Made by a program: the position numbers and the translations under genes. Positions 54,290-64,000 of a DNA stretch of 64,000 nucleotides are shown one piece after another. Origin of the DNA: Macrocystis pyrifera (taxonomy: Eukaryota > Sar > Phaeophyceae > Laminariales > Laminariaceae). Each line of letters opens with the position of its first letter. Position 1 is the stretch's first letter. The stretch is from positions 21,429,142 through 21,493,141 of the forward strand of contig JASSKH010000001.1 in the NCBI GenBank assembly GCA_031763025.1, in the 5' to 3' direction. The notes under the pieces were generated by a model. It was not told the origin of the DNA. It ran no database searches and saw only the letters and a list, made by a program, of their open reading frames with translations.

Positions 54290-54660
54290 CCCGGATATGA
54301 CTCCTACATCTTGGTCTTCGCAGACCGTTTCAGCAATCGTCCGAACTTACGTGCTGTCACTGCTGCCGAATTCACGACCGAAGGCACTGCGAGTGTCGTT
54401 TCAACCCGTCCATCCCCTCCGAGAACGTCCGCACGGCACATACTTGCACAACAACCTCCAGTTGTGCTCGAAGCTTCACACGCTGTGTTGAACATTTTGG
54501 GTGTTCGAAAAATCGCCACCAGCTCCTACGACGCCAAGAGCAACGGCGATGTGGAGCGTGTTAATCACACGATGGCGCAAATGCTGGCTACGATCTTCAG
54601 CGAGCGCCAAACGAGCACTAGGATGCGCAATTTCTTTGCGCAGAATTTTCTTTGAACTAC
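54290..54660 (+). pseudogene. Gypsy integrase remnant (fossil)
   Basis: Reads VFADRFSNRPNLRAVTAAEF, then a core with LGVRKIATSSYDAKSNGDVERVNHTMAQML, the rve-type integrase pattern of Ty3/Gypsy. Broken, no intact domain. Confidence 0.8.
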
Positions 54661-56000
54661 TTGGTCAGTACAGACTTGCTTCTCGCTGAGGTATATAGGT
54701 GTCCGTCTTCAGGTTCCCACGTCTCCCTCTCGTGTTTTTTCCAACGCACCGGGGCAGCCAGACATCACACTTGCCGGCCGCCATGATAACTCGTACATTG
54801 CAGCCTGGCGACGGACCGTCAGCAAGCCTTCTACGGCACCGTTCGTGAGTATCATGCTCTCACACTCGTCGCTTGGAGCACTGGATCTCTACCCCTTCCG
54901 ACGCCTCGCGTCAGCTGCCCTACTTTGTTGTCGGAAAAATACCATGGGCATACACTACGGCCACTAACTGCGAAGGTGTGACGGCCGGCACGGACGTGTA
55001 CCTTCTCAAAGTCAAACGTTCGCGAATTTGGACGGGCCTAGACAAGATTCTTGGTGTTTGCCCTGCCCTTCAGTAGAGTTGACCCTCTTGGTGCCGCGCT
55101 CCCACATTGGACCTTCCCATGGACATTCCGGGCACTGATGCACACCGCCGAGTCTTATGAGTCGCTGCAACCTCCGTACCGACCCTCAGAACAATAAATA
55201 CAAAGCGGAGAATGAATAGTCGAGACTGACTCAATACATGCTCAACGACCTCACCAATGAGTCCCCCCAGTATCACGTTACCCAAGCCTGTGTCCCGGTA
55301 CCCCTCCAACGACTTGAGGAGAAGAAGATCACCGGCCACTAATCGGTCCGCTTTGTCGAGGTGGAGTCATCGCGATGATCTGCGAGTCGCATTGGATACG
55401 AGTCGTTCGCCCATCTCGGGAGAGGGAAACGGACCTCAAGCTCCCGATCGCCAGCGGAGGTTTTTCTCTCGGTTGCACCCGCACTCCGAACAACCACCGA
55501 CCAAACGCATGTCCTGTACCGCCGATTGCGAATGGGTGCGGCACAACAGAACCTTTCTCGAGGCAACAGCGGGCGTCTACTAGCACTCGGCTACCGCTCG
55601 CTACAGCACTACGGTGCTTGCCGGTGAAGCTAATTTGTGATACAAAGGCGGCGACAGTTTATGGTGGCAATGCTTAATCAGCGCCCTTACAGCCACCGAC
55701 GGGGTGATTTTTGGTGCGTTTTCTGGACCACCGGGAACCGATCAGTCTTCCCCTCCCTCCGGCTCGTCTCAGGGGCTGTTTTGGCGTTCTAAATGCCTGC
55801 AAAATTGCGTGTGTCGCATATTTGAACGGGAGATCTAACGCAACGTGGAAGAATCTCGAGAGACAGGCGCGTGCAGCTGATTTTCACGCCACCTTCGCGC
55901 TCGATTGTTTCCAGTTTTTTTTGTGTGGATCTTGGGTCTGTATTCTGTGTCATGTTCCGTTTTCCGTTTCGTTTTCGATGACGTCTCTGCAAGGCCTGCG

Positions 56001-56885
56001 AACGACGTCCGCTCCGATTCGCGTGCCAATTTCCTTACTTGAGTGGTCCTGTAGTGTGCCGGTCGTTTTTGGGGCCGCTCCAGGTTTTATAACCAACCTA
56101 TTTTACTGCCTCGTGCTTAACCTCGACGTTTTCGTCCTTTGCCGTTCGTCTCGCGCGTTGTTTTCATTGTTTCGCCCTGCGGATCCCCCTCCCTCCTCCC
56201 TCGCTGGGGACGTAGTAGTAGCTGGTGTTCTTCCGTGATCATAATGTTTTTCTTCCGTTTTCAAGGATGCCCCCCCCCCCCCCTCCAGCGACCGCGCGCG
56301 CTGAAGATGCGGCGGTAGCTTCGGTGTTTGCGTTTATTTAAACCCTTTCGGGTAGGCTTCCTTGCTTCCTTTTTAAGTTATGATTTTCCTGCAGGAGGCA
56401 TCGTGGCCTCGCAGGGTAGAGGTGTGGCGGTGGGTTTTGAGGAGTGGCATCTTCTGTTCATGTTCTATTAATAGCGTAGAAATGGCATTAGCCTGAACCT
56501 TCCATATTTCTGCCTGTACGGCCCACCAGGGTGGGCTAGTGTTATCATGGATTGACCTGAAAGGCCGGCAAAGGCCCAGGAATAGCCACACGGAAAGAAC
56601 GACGAAGTGTTTTACCTGGATTATTTATTCGTACAGGGAACAAAAGGTTCAGAGCAAGGAAATAGCCGCGGGTCGCCCGCTTTTCAGACAGACCTTCACC
56701 GGAGCCCTAAAACTTGGACAATACCAACTCTGTCTTGTGACCTAGCACACAGCGCAGAACACGTGATTTAGTGAGTGCCAACGTTCACGTTAAACCTCAA
56801 AGCCATAAAGTGGATCCTTATTTTTCAGCTGTACGCGGTGATGACGATGATGTCGTTCTGGATGTTGGATTATAGGTCGGTGTTA
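56001..56885. other. No recognisable gene
   Basis: Contains a C-run near 56270. May include the decayed 3' end of the Gypsy relic. Confidence 0.4.
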
Positions 56886-56989
56886 CTACGAGGACCATAG
56901 TAAATAGAACCTACGGTATACACAAAAACCTATATGTTTCCCTATTTTTACTGACAAAATTTGGTCCCATTTACTATGGTCCCCCGAAA
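56886..56989 (-). mobile_element. MITE copy 3 (104 bp)
   Basis: Same family, orientation as copy 2. Ends CTACGAGGACC and GGTCCCCCGAAA, TA on both sides (56884-56885, 56990-56991). Confidence 0.9.
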
Positions 56990-56991
56990 TA

Positions 56992-58388
56992 GTATGCCTC
57001 GCGGAACACCGGCTCTCTCCCGACCCGTCACCCGACCTCCCGCGGCGGCACATGATACGAATGCGTCCCAAGCTACCACGTGAGGGGAATTAGACAACAC
57101 GAAAACTAAACCAAAAACTTTGCATGACTTAATGTATTGATAGCATGACTCAGTGTATTGATAGTGCGTATACTATTCATATTTATTACGAATGTGTAGA
57201 TGAGTTTCGAGGAAATCTTCGGTATCGTGAAGTGTCTTTTTCAACTTGAACACGTGGTATATATGACCAGCTACCATCCTTTAATAGAGGGGGGTAAGGG
57301 TGGTTCAAATTGTCCAACCACTTGATCCATTATTGGTATTGATAGTGCGGGTTAATCAATACCAGGTATACTTTTCAGGTGTTATCTACAGCAGTAGATG
57401 CCATAGGTGTCAGCCGTACGTAGAGGAGTTTCTTGCCAGAGGCATGTATGTTTGTAAAAAATATATAAAATAACATCAGCCGCGAGATCGAGAATTTTGT
57501 CGAAACTCATGTGTGATGTGTTATTATCTACAATGTTAGCAACAATGCCAAGCGGCCGCACCGGCCGCACTATCTCCTACCCGGTACCTGGCAAATATTT
57601 TATGCCTCCTTTCTGGTATTATTTTTCTTGCAAAAAATGTATTTTCCGCACCAGCTATACTATTTCCAGTAGTGTACCAATAGTGGCCAACTACACACGC
57701 CTTAACGGGAAAAAGGCGTACCGCCCAAACAACCCCTAAGAATCCCATCTCTCCAGTATTAGAAGTTGGAAGAAAGCTTACATGCTTCCGTAAACCTGTT
57801 ATTCTATTTTATTAGTACTCGTAGTAACTTTGGAGCCCCTAGCCCAAGCAACTACGTTGCGGCGCTCGTGTTTTACGGAACGCGGGGCTCCGCTAGAGAC
57901 TTGCACCGATCATCATGCCAGTGGTTGGCGTTTTCGCCGATGTTCAATGACAGAAAACATCGATCGATGGTGAGAACTTTTCAAGTCGACCAAAAGCTGG
58001 TGGAGCGTTGTAAATAGCGTTCATCTCTGAGGCGTTTTCGCGTTGAATACTGCGTTGAAGTAATCTGGCATTGGCACCAAAACTGTTGCTGTGAATTAAT
58101 TTTTCTTCGAGCATGCAACAGTATGTCCCTTAGGCTTAACAGGTTTGGCGCGGGAGGTATGATGTTTTCTGGGAGGCGTGTTTCCTACGGCTATAATACA
58201 CCCCGGTATATATCATGGATGCAGAAATAATAAAGTTTCTGCTGCTGAAACAGTTTTTATTTTTGTGATTCGAGTAGAATATTTCAGAAGAAGAAAAACG
58301 ACGTGCCTCCTTAATAAGACAGTCACCATATACATTTATGTTGCTGCGCATCTGCGACGACGGCATTAAACAAGGCGCCGTCATACTA
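56992..58388. other. No recognisable gene
   Basis: AT-rich sequence with short frames only. A short direct repeat (ATGACTYAGTGTATTGATAG-like) lies at 57122-57165. Confidence 0.4.
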
Positions 58389-58493
58389 TTTACGGGGAAC
58401 CATAGTAAATAGGACCAAATATTGTGAGTAAAAATAGGCAAATATATAGGTTTTATTTATACCATAGGTCCTATTAACTATGGACCCCCGTAA
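58389..58493 (+). mobile_element. MITE copy 4 (105 bp)
   Basis: Orientation as copy 1. Ends TTTACGGGGAACC and GGACCCCCGTAA, TA on both sides (58387-58388, 58494-58495). Confidence 0.94.
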
Positions 58494-59089
58494 TACTACA
58501 ACCAGGTGCTGGTCTACGAGTGTGGAGGGGGTTGTTGAAGTAAAGCAGGAACCAGCCAGCTTCATGACATCACAAGAATATATTTGCCTCCGGCTGGGAG
58601 CATTTTGTCCCGTTGTCCCGATTTCGGTCATACTAGCGATATACATCAAGTGACTGCCGCGGTTCTTTAGCTGGTGTTCATGCACCAGATAGAGTACGAA
58701 AATAACACAAAATAGAGCGCGAATTTTGGAAAACCTCGTACGCGATAGTGTCAAAATTCGAAAGGCATTCCACCTTAATTAGTAAATTAAGGTAATTTTG
58801 GACACTCTGCTAGGAACTTATGAAGAGGCCCTCTCTTCTTGTGAAAGGTTTTCAAACTCCGAAACAAACACCCGAAACCCTGTTTTCAATGTGCTTTCAC
58901 GAGAGTTTCGGACACGGGAGTCCGACCGAATTGGGCTCGCTCTTTTCATTATTCTTCCGGCGTTTGGCGAGATGTATCTAGACTCTGCACCCGTTCTTAT
59001 TTCCTCCAGGGACGCCGTTCGAACGGTTTACGATTTTGCCGCTTTCGAAGAAAAAAAAAGAGCCAGAGATTCCCAGATGCAAGTAGATT
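58494..59089. other. No recognisable gene
   Basis: A 100-codon plus frame at 58798-59100 has no known motif and abuts a repeat. Confidence 0.35.
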
Positions 59090-59180
59090 TTTTTTTATAA
59101 ATTTTGAAATACGTCAGCTGTGAGTTCGACCGATTAAATAGTTGATACTCAACTTTGCAAGCTGCGTAATACGCCTCGTC
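59090..59180 (-). repeat. Inverted copy of the 23.6-kb repeat
   Basis: The reverse complement matches 23589-23670, including GAGTATCAACTATTTGATC-like, GTCGAACTCACAGCTGACG and TATTTCAAAATTTATAAAAA segments. Confidence 0.85.
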
Positions 59181-59279
59181 TATATTCCATTTTTACCAAA
59201 TTTTACAAGTATTGAGATAATTTAAAGAAAAAACAGCGGTGAGACCGATGATTTCGTCGAAACTACGTACAGTATACTA

Positions 59280-59384
59280 TTGCGGGGGACCATAGTAAAT
59301 AGGATCAAATATTGTTAGTAAAAATAGGTAAATATATAGGATTTCATGTATACAATAGGTCCTATTAACTATGGACCCCCGTAA
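59280..59384 (+). mobile_element. MITE copy 5 (105 bp)
   Basis: Orientation as copies 1 and 4. Ends TTGCGGGGGACC and GGACCCCCGTAA, TA on both sides (59278-59279, 59385-59386). Confidence 0.94.
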
Positions 59385-59559
59385 TATATAGACGTTTCAT
59401 TCCAAAATGGTCCCATGTCCCGAATAAATCACGCCCGAAACTGACTATTAAATACTATTAGTAGAGTCTACTGAAGTGCATCGACAATTGTTCAAACTGA
59501 AATCCTGAAAATAAGGCATATATATAGATATAGATCACACCCTGGACAATAGACAATGG

Positions 59560-59745
59560 CCCCTGCAATAGCGATGTAATTTGGTGTAATGGCTATCGAT
59601 AGATGTGTGTCTGAATCTATGGTAAGCAGCAATGGCTATCGATAGATACGTTTCTAATCTAGTGTGGCCGGCAATTGCTATCGATGGACACCGTTGAGAA
59701 TCGATTGTGGTGGACAATGTCTATCGATGGACACCATCACCAGCC
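59560..59745 (+). repeat. ATCGAT minisatellite, block 1 (43-bp period)
   Basis: ATCGAT occurs at about 59595, 59638, 59680 and 59723, a steady 42-43 bp spacing. Each lies in a CTATCGATRGA context with a CAAT-containing spacer. Confidence 0.9.
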
Positions 59746-60127
59746 TATTTCCACACCTATAATGCACTCTGATTTACTAAGCAACGCAATATTTTGTTCC
59801 GCAGCAGTGTCATATTTTCATCTTGTGATCACCACCAGTATGGAATGAGTGTATGGTGTATCGTGATGAGCAGCAATGTCGGTGCATGGCATAGCGTGAA
59901 CGAGGGCTGCAACGTTGTGTGTCTCAACAAGGCAGTGGGCATCATGGGGGTTAAGTGTGTTGCATTGTCGGCCGTGTTGTTGTGGTTAGTACTCTGTGTT
60001 ATTAATAGTGGTTCCAATTCGGTTACACTCTGTATGGATAAGATAGATGAGGTACGCTGTGCATATACCCTGGACAATAGAAAGGAAATAGAACATTGCC
60101 GCTACAGTAGCCCCGAAAAAGCGTGTG
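59746..60127. other. Spacer with one unrecognised ORF
   Basis: A plus frame (59794-60144, 116 codons) has one clear hydrophobic segment (GVKCVALSAVLLWLVLCVI) and eleven cysteines. It overlaps the next minisatellite block slightly. I recognise no family and doubt that it is a gene. Confidence 0.25.
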
Positions 60128-60720
60128 TTAATGGATATTGTTAACGACAATAGACTGGCAACGCTGGCTAACGATAGACAATGTGAACCACAATAGACTG
60201 GCAACACTCTCTATCGATAGACACTGCTGACCACAATGGACTGGCAACGCTGTCTGTCGTCGATAGATGTTGTTAACGACAATAGACTGGCAACGCTGTC
60301 TATCGATAGATATAGTCAGGGAACAATACTTTTTCGGCAATGGAGACAATATGCCTTTGCCCTAACAATGGAGTCACAAGGTTGTCCATAGATGGCCATT
60401 GTCCTGAACAATAGATGTTGGGGAAGCAACCGTGATAGATATTGTTCGAACAAGAGACCAAAACGTTTGCCTATCGATGGCTATTGCCTCCAACAGTATA
60501 CACGCATTTGTATCCATCAATAGCCATCGTCACGCACAATAGACTGTCGGGCGTGTTTTCGTAATAGACTATTACCTAAACCTATTGTATACCGTGGAAT
60601 CATGTATGTCAATGGCCATTCTTGACGACCGCCGAAGCTTCTGTTGCCGCCAACAATAGGTACGCGATTGTGTCCAACAATAGCCATCGCCACCCACAAT
60701 AGATTGTTGGCCGGGCTCCG
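60128..60720 (+). repeat. ATCGAT minisatellite, block 2 (degenerate)
   Basis: Units with ACAATAGACTGGCAACGCTG and CTATCGATAGA recur at about 44-45 bp in 60128-60315, then decay into looser units built on ACAATAG and CCATCG up to about 60715. Confidence 0.85.
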
Positions 60721-61120
60721 AAAAATATGAATCTGACTTACTTCATTTCAGTGCGAGACAAAAATGTCGAGTTAAGAAACGGAAAGCTGATAATTTTTTT
60801 GTCAAGGTAGTTTTTTTTTTTAGTATCCAGATTATTTTGAAAGTGCAGTTAATCGAGGACAATGTAAGGGTAACAAATCGAATTTATTTCCGAACAGAAA
60901 AAAAACTAAATTATAGATGACCAGCATCCGAAAAAATAACTCTTACTTGGTTTCAGTATGGGACGAACAACTCGAGATGAGAAACGGAAAGAAAAGAATT
61001 TTCAGCGTAAGGTGGTTTGAGCTTAATGATCCACGTTTTATTCAAAGTGGAGTTAATAGACTTGTAGAACAAAGCAAGGGTGTTAAATCGAGTCAATTTC
61101 CGAAACTAAGAGCGTACACA
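60719..61120 (+). repeat. Diverged tandem duplication of about 209 bp
   Basis: Two units starting CCGAAAAA near 60719 and 60928 share TTCAGT-TGRGACRAA, GAGAAACGGAAAG or AAGAAACGGAAAG, AAAGTGSAGTTAAT and AAATCGARTY-ATTTCCGAA. The second unit holds a 69-codon open frame (60917-61126), probably by chance. Confidence 0.85.
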
Positions 61121-61299
61121 AGTTAATGACAGTTACCAAAATCTTGGTGCGCGAGTTTCTATTAATGGCGACATCTGTATATAATGTATTCTTCAAATGA
61201 GTGTGAGAGCGTATGGTGTCCACAACATGATAACGTCGGTCCAAATTACCACATACGTACAGAACATGATATACCTCGTATATCGCGTGATGAGTGCAA

Positions 61300-61740
61300 A
61301 ATATCCTCGAGATGGCTATCGATGGATAGCTTGTACAATCTATATGGCCGGCAATGGCCATCGATAGACATCTCGTACAATCTATTGTGGCCGGCAACGG
61401 CCATCGATAGACCTCTCGCACAATCTATTGTGGTCGACAATGGTCGTCGATAGACATATCGCACAATCTATTGTGGCCCGCAATGGCCATCGATAGACCT
61501 CTCGCACAATCTATTGTGGTCAATAATGGCTATCGATCGACATCTCGCACATTCTATTGTGGCCTGCAATGGCCATCGATGGACGAAGTTCACCATCTAT
61601 TGTGTTAGACAATGTCTATCGATCGACAATATCACCAGTCCATTGTCGCCGACAATACCTATCGATAGATTTCTTTCATAATCTACTGTCGCAGATATTG
61701 TACATCGATAGATTCCCCTCCTCGTATATTGTTGAAGTAA
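61300..61740 (+). repeat. ATCGAT minisatellite, block 3 (43-bp period)
   Basis: About ten units spaced 41-45 bp. Each has an ACAATCTATTGT near-palindrome, a GGCCGGCAATGGCC-like core and a CATCGATAGA or CTATCGATMGA palindrome. It is the most regular block. Confidence 0.93.
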
Positions 61741-62161
61741 TAGACTATTGTTGTGTCCATTGTCCAGAGCGTGATATAGACAGATATACGGCGTTGGACC
61801 CTTCCCGCGAAGCGGCGGGTGGGATTGCAAGAAAAGCGGACCCGTTTCGCCCGTTTGCCGGGCGAAACGCACCTGTGCAGATGCTGAAACCTCTATTTTC
61901 AGTACACACATACTACTCGTATTGAAGGTCGTATCGGAATGTCGGATCTATCGGAAATCGGGTACGTACGACTACGCAGGTATTTGTATCGAGAAAAGTT
62001 TCTCGACCGTTTTGGGGTGCTGTCTCTTTAGATCAGTCTTTGGGACAAGTTACTTCGAAATTGACTGTTTTTTGCCCAGAACGGGCATTCAGTCCTAAAA
62101 GCGAAATGCAACACGTAAAACGTCCGATAAGCCGGGGATAAAATAATAGATATCTCTGCTG
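61741..62161. other. No recognisable gene
   Basis: Sequence between the minisatellite and MITE copy 6; a GCCCGTTTGCCGGGC inverted repeat occurs near 61850. Confidence 0.4.
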
Positions 62162-62267
62162 TTACGGGGGATCATAGTAAATAGGACCTACGGTACACAC
62201 ATGAACCTATATAATTCGCGATTTTTCCTAACAATATTTGGTCCTATTTACTTTGGTCCCCCTGCAA
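62162..62267 (-). mobile_element. MITE copy 6 (106 bp)
   Basis: Orientation as copies 2 and 3. Ends TTACGGGGGATC and GGTCCCCCTGCAA. TA follows it (62268-62269), but TG precedes it, so the left TA has probably mutated. Confidence 0.88.
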
Positions 62268-62393
62268 TACCTGGCACAGCAGATTTACGCGCCCATGCAA
62301 ACCGCTTACGTACATGGCACAATACCGGTACCACAGTAAGCTGTAACGCATGGTAAGAGTCTCGTAGCGACTATCCGCCCTAGCCCCCCCCCT

Positions 62394-62456
62394 GCTCCGT
62401 CTCGAAAGGGATGCGTGGTCAATGGTCAAATGACTAAGGCAGGCAACAAATGAGTA
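62394..62456 (+). repeat. 63-bp direct repeat, left copy
   Basis: From GCTCCGTCTCGAAAGGGATG to CAACAAATGAGTA; same sequence with a few changes at 62786-62848. Confidence 0.92.
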
Positions 62457-62845
62457 GCCGGGAGGACGAGGAAGTAGATGCACAGATGTGCCCGTGTGGC
62501 AAAGCAATAGAGAGCAGAACTCATATAGTACGAGAATGTGAAATATACAAGGAGGAACGGGATGTGTTAGAAGAGGAGATGAGGGAAATCGACGAATGTG
62601 ACATGGAGGAGTTTGATACACTGAATAGCAGCGAGAAAACGATCACTATCCTAGAAGAAAGATGGTGGCCACAGGCGGCCAGACAGGAAGGGGATAACAT
62701 TAGCAAAAAGTTTCTATGTAATATATGGAAACAACGTAATGAGCGCCCAATTGTTGAAGGTGCCTCTATTAGGAGTGGGAACGGTGCTCCGTCTCGAAAG
62801 GGATGCGAGGTCAATGGTGAAATGACTAAGGCAAGCAGCAAATGA
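62450..62845 (+). pseudogene. LINE C-terminal fragment (possibly LINE B family)
   Basis: A 131-codon frame with CPCGKAIESRTHIVREC, the CxC-x8-H-x4-C finger found after the RT in many LINEs, and a charged tail (YKEERDVLEEEMREIDE, ITILEERWWPQAARQEGD, SKKFLCNIWKQRNER). AG-rich composition and style resemble LINE B. It lacks RT, so it is a 5'-truncated copy or a detached end. The frame starts inside the left 63-bp repeat and ends inside the right one, so the apparent ATG comes from the repeat junction and is not the original start. Confidence 0.8.
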
Positions 62846-62848
62846 GTA
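62786..62848 (+). repeat. 63-bp direct repeat, right copy
   Basis: Second copy, containing the LINE stop codon (TGA in AAATGAGTA). It is the 3' end of the LINE fragment, immediately followed by a C-run. Confidence 0.92.
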
Positions 62849-64000
62849 CGCCCCCCCCCCCCCCCACACACGCTCTCGCACGCTGCAGTAAGACGTCTGA
62901 ATTCCGACTGGTTTCGCCCTTCCGTGTCTCATGAAGTCGTTCGATGCCCATCGCCCGTCCCTCTCAGCAACGGAATCGCTGCCCCCCCCCCCCCCCTACC
63001 ACCAGCTTGCCCGCCCCCCCCCCCGCTGTTCGCCGCGAGGGTATAGCAAGTCAGCTACACCCCGTCCCCGTTCCCCATTCCCCATTGGCCGACTATGTGC
63101 CGCTCCTCGTATAATGTTTCGGTTTCCCTTGCATCCACACCTCATCGATCTCCCACCGCGTCTTACGGTCATCTGCGGTGCACCTTCCGCCGCCCCCCCC
63201 CCTATAATATATACCTGGTATCTATATATAGGTTAGGTTGGCGTCGGTTGGCGACGACGCTGTAAAACACGCCTCTCACTGCGTGAGCTAGACGGCCAGG
63301 GCACCGTTTTTTTTTTTTTTTCGTTTTTGTTTTGTTTTACCACGGAGGTTACCACGGCTGGCGGTCGGGTTATATCATTTTTGTGCGAGGAGAACCTTTA
63401 CCCCGCACAAGGGGGACGATCGTATCACGTAGTGTGTATATGGTGAGGCGCCCACGAGGCAGTTACATAGTGAACCCATTTCTGTCTCTCGAGGTGACCA
63501 CACCAGAAAATTAAATCAATTCATTGATGCTGTCATCCATAAGCAAGAATATCCGCCTCTAACGCGGTTCTTAGTAGGATGCAGCTCACCCTTCATGCGA
63601 CTCGCCCAACACCTCACGGCGCTTCGCGCTTGGTGCAAGCAATGTCTGCCTGGTCGGTGAAAACCCGACGTTCTCCGTCCCGGCATTATAGGGATGTGAG
63701 GGTCTATGGTCATATGACTACGGCCGTGCATGATGACGACTGCACCCCCCCCCCCCCCTCATTGAAAACACCGTACAGCTCGCACAGCCACAGTCCCATC
63801 GCCCCCACTTTCTCTTGACGCCCCTTGCCTTGTCTCACCCTAGCGAGTAACTCTCCTTTTCGGGCCTGACCCACCTTCGATGTGCGTCCACTCAGGCCGT
63901 CTCCTCCCTCCCCCCCCCGTCCTAGTTGCAACCTTTCCCTCCCAAACGAACGCTATACCTCTCTTCCGCAGACGCTAAGTCCGTGGCCCTCCACAAATAG
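62849..64000. other. C-rich sequence with no recognisable gene
   Basis: Several C-runs (about 62851-62866, 62982-62997, 63013-63024, 63744-63759) and a T-run (about 63307-63322). Short proline-rich frames result from the C-runs and are not evidence of coding. Confidence 0.5.

Larger units (their letters stand above)
50600..56000 (+). mobile_element. Old Ty3/Gypsy relic (fossil)
   Basis: Recognisable parts in Gypsy order: an RT end near 52.17-52.37 kb (PRDLKQF, ISKGIRPITSLF), an RNase H near 52.48-52.77 kb (VRPVAYASRTTFDTERH, then HNAQFQRWLKCLAAIDYTLE), a linker, an integrase near 54.3-54.6 kb (VFADRFSNRPNLRAVTAAEF, VRKIATSSY, GDVERVNHTMAQML), and a chromodomain-side tail to about 56.0 kb. 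RNase H before integrase distinguishes it from the Copia elements. It is extremely degraded, with dozens of breaks; no LTR pair was found and both ends are uncertain. Probably the oldest large element here. Confidence 0.82.

Noticed and set aside
59794-60144. Small membrane protein gene
   Set aside because: One hydrophobic segment only, flanked and partly overlapped by minisatellite; no homology recognised.
1-64000. tRNA, rRNA, CRISPR array, Polinton, virus or bacterial operon
   Set aside because: No cloverleaf, spacer-repeat pattern, capsid or polymerase B signal or gene cluster was seen; regular repeats present are minisatellites and element arms.

Overview
This window looks like a repeat-rich, gene-poor stretch of a eukaryotic nuclear genome. 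I found no bacterial operon, tRNA, rRNA or CRISPR array. The Copia gag type at 9.0 kb, the Ty3/Gypsy pol type at 50-56 kb, the DIRS-like reverse transcriptase, the long poly-C tracts and the compact AG-rich LINEs together recall stramenopile, perhaps brown algal, genomes. That assignment is inference from memory of such families, not a database result. Only one piece of an ordinary host gene is convincing: the last exon of a major facilitator superfamily (MFS) transporter at 41105-41464.

Layout. 1-4.7 kb: LINE A on the minus strand, split by a 1.2-kb foldback element made of palindromic GGGGATCCCC repeats. 4.7-9.0 kb: no recognisable gene, with a compound tandem repeat at 7.7-8.4 kb. 9.0-10.6 kb: a decayed Copia relic with low-complexity repeats. 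11.3-15.2 kb: a degenerate tandem array split by a short Copia element (A) that keeps a perfect 5-bp target duplication. 15.26-15.77 kb: a 228-bp duplication, then about 50 C. 15.8-18.8 kb: LINE B on the plus strand, split by a 706-bp unclassified element and a 105-bp TA-flanked MITE, then cut off by a DIRS-like element (18.8-21.3 kb). 21.3-28.4 kb: AT-rich, microsatellite and complex repeats, plus a GC-rich block with unrecognised ORFs. 28.5-33.6 kb: a longer Copia element (B) of the same family as A, with both LTRs. 34.5-35.8 kb: a second MITE and the second copy of the 706-bp element. 35.8-43.8 kb: mostly featureless apart from the MFS exon. 43.8-46.2 kb: an old Copia relic on the minus strand. 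48.8-49.6 kb: a degenerate GC-rich tandem repeat. 50.6-56.0 kb: an old Ty3/Gypsy relic. 56.9-62.3 kb: four more MITEs and a minisatellite with a 43-bp period carrying an ATCGAT palindrome per unit. 62.4-62.85 kb: a LINE C-terminal fragment between 63-bp direct repeats. 62.9-64.0 kb: C-rich sequence with no gene.

The genes do not form a pathway. The main content is nested transposition: three separate insertions (foldback, 706-bp element, MITE) can each be removed on paper to leave a continuous LINE reading frame, which fixes their exact ends. The best candidates for undescribed entities are the foldback element, the 706-bp element that left no target duplication, the MITE family and the 43-bp ATCGAT minisatellite.
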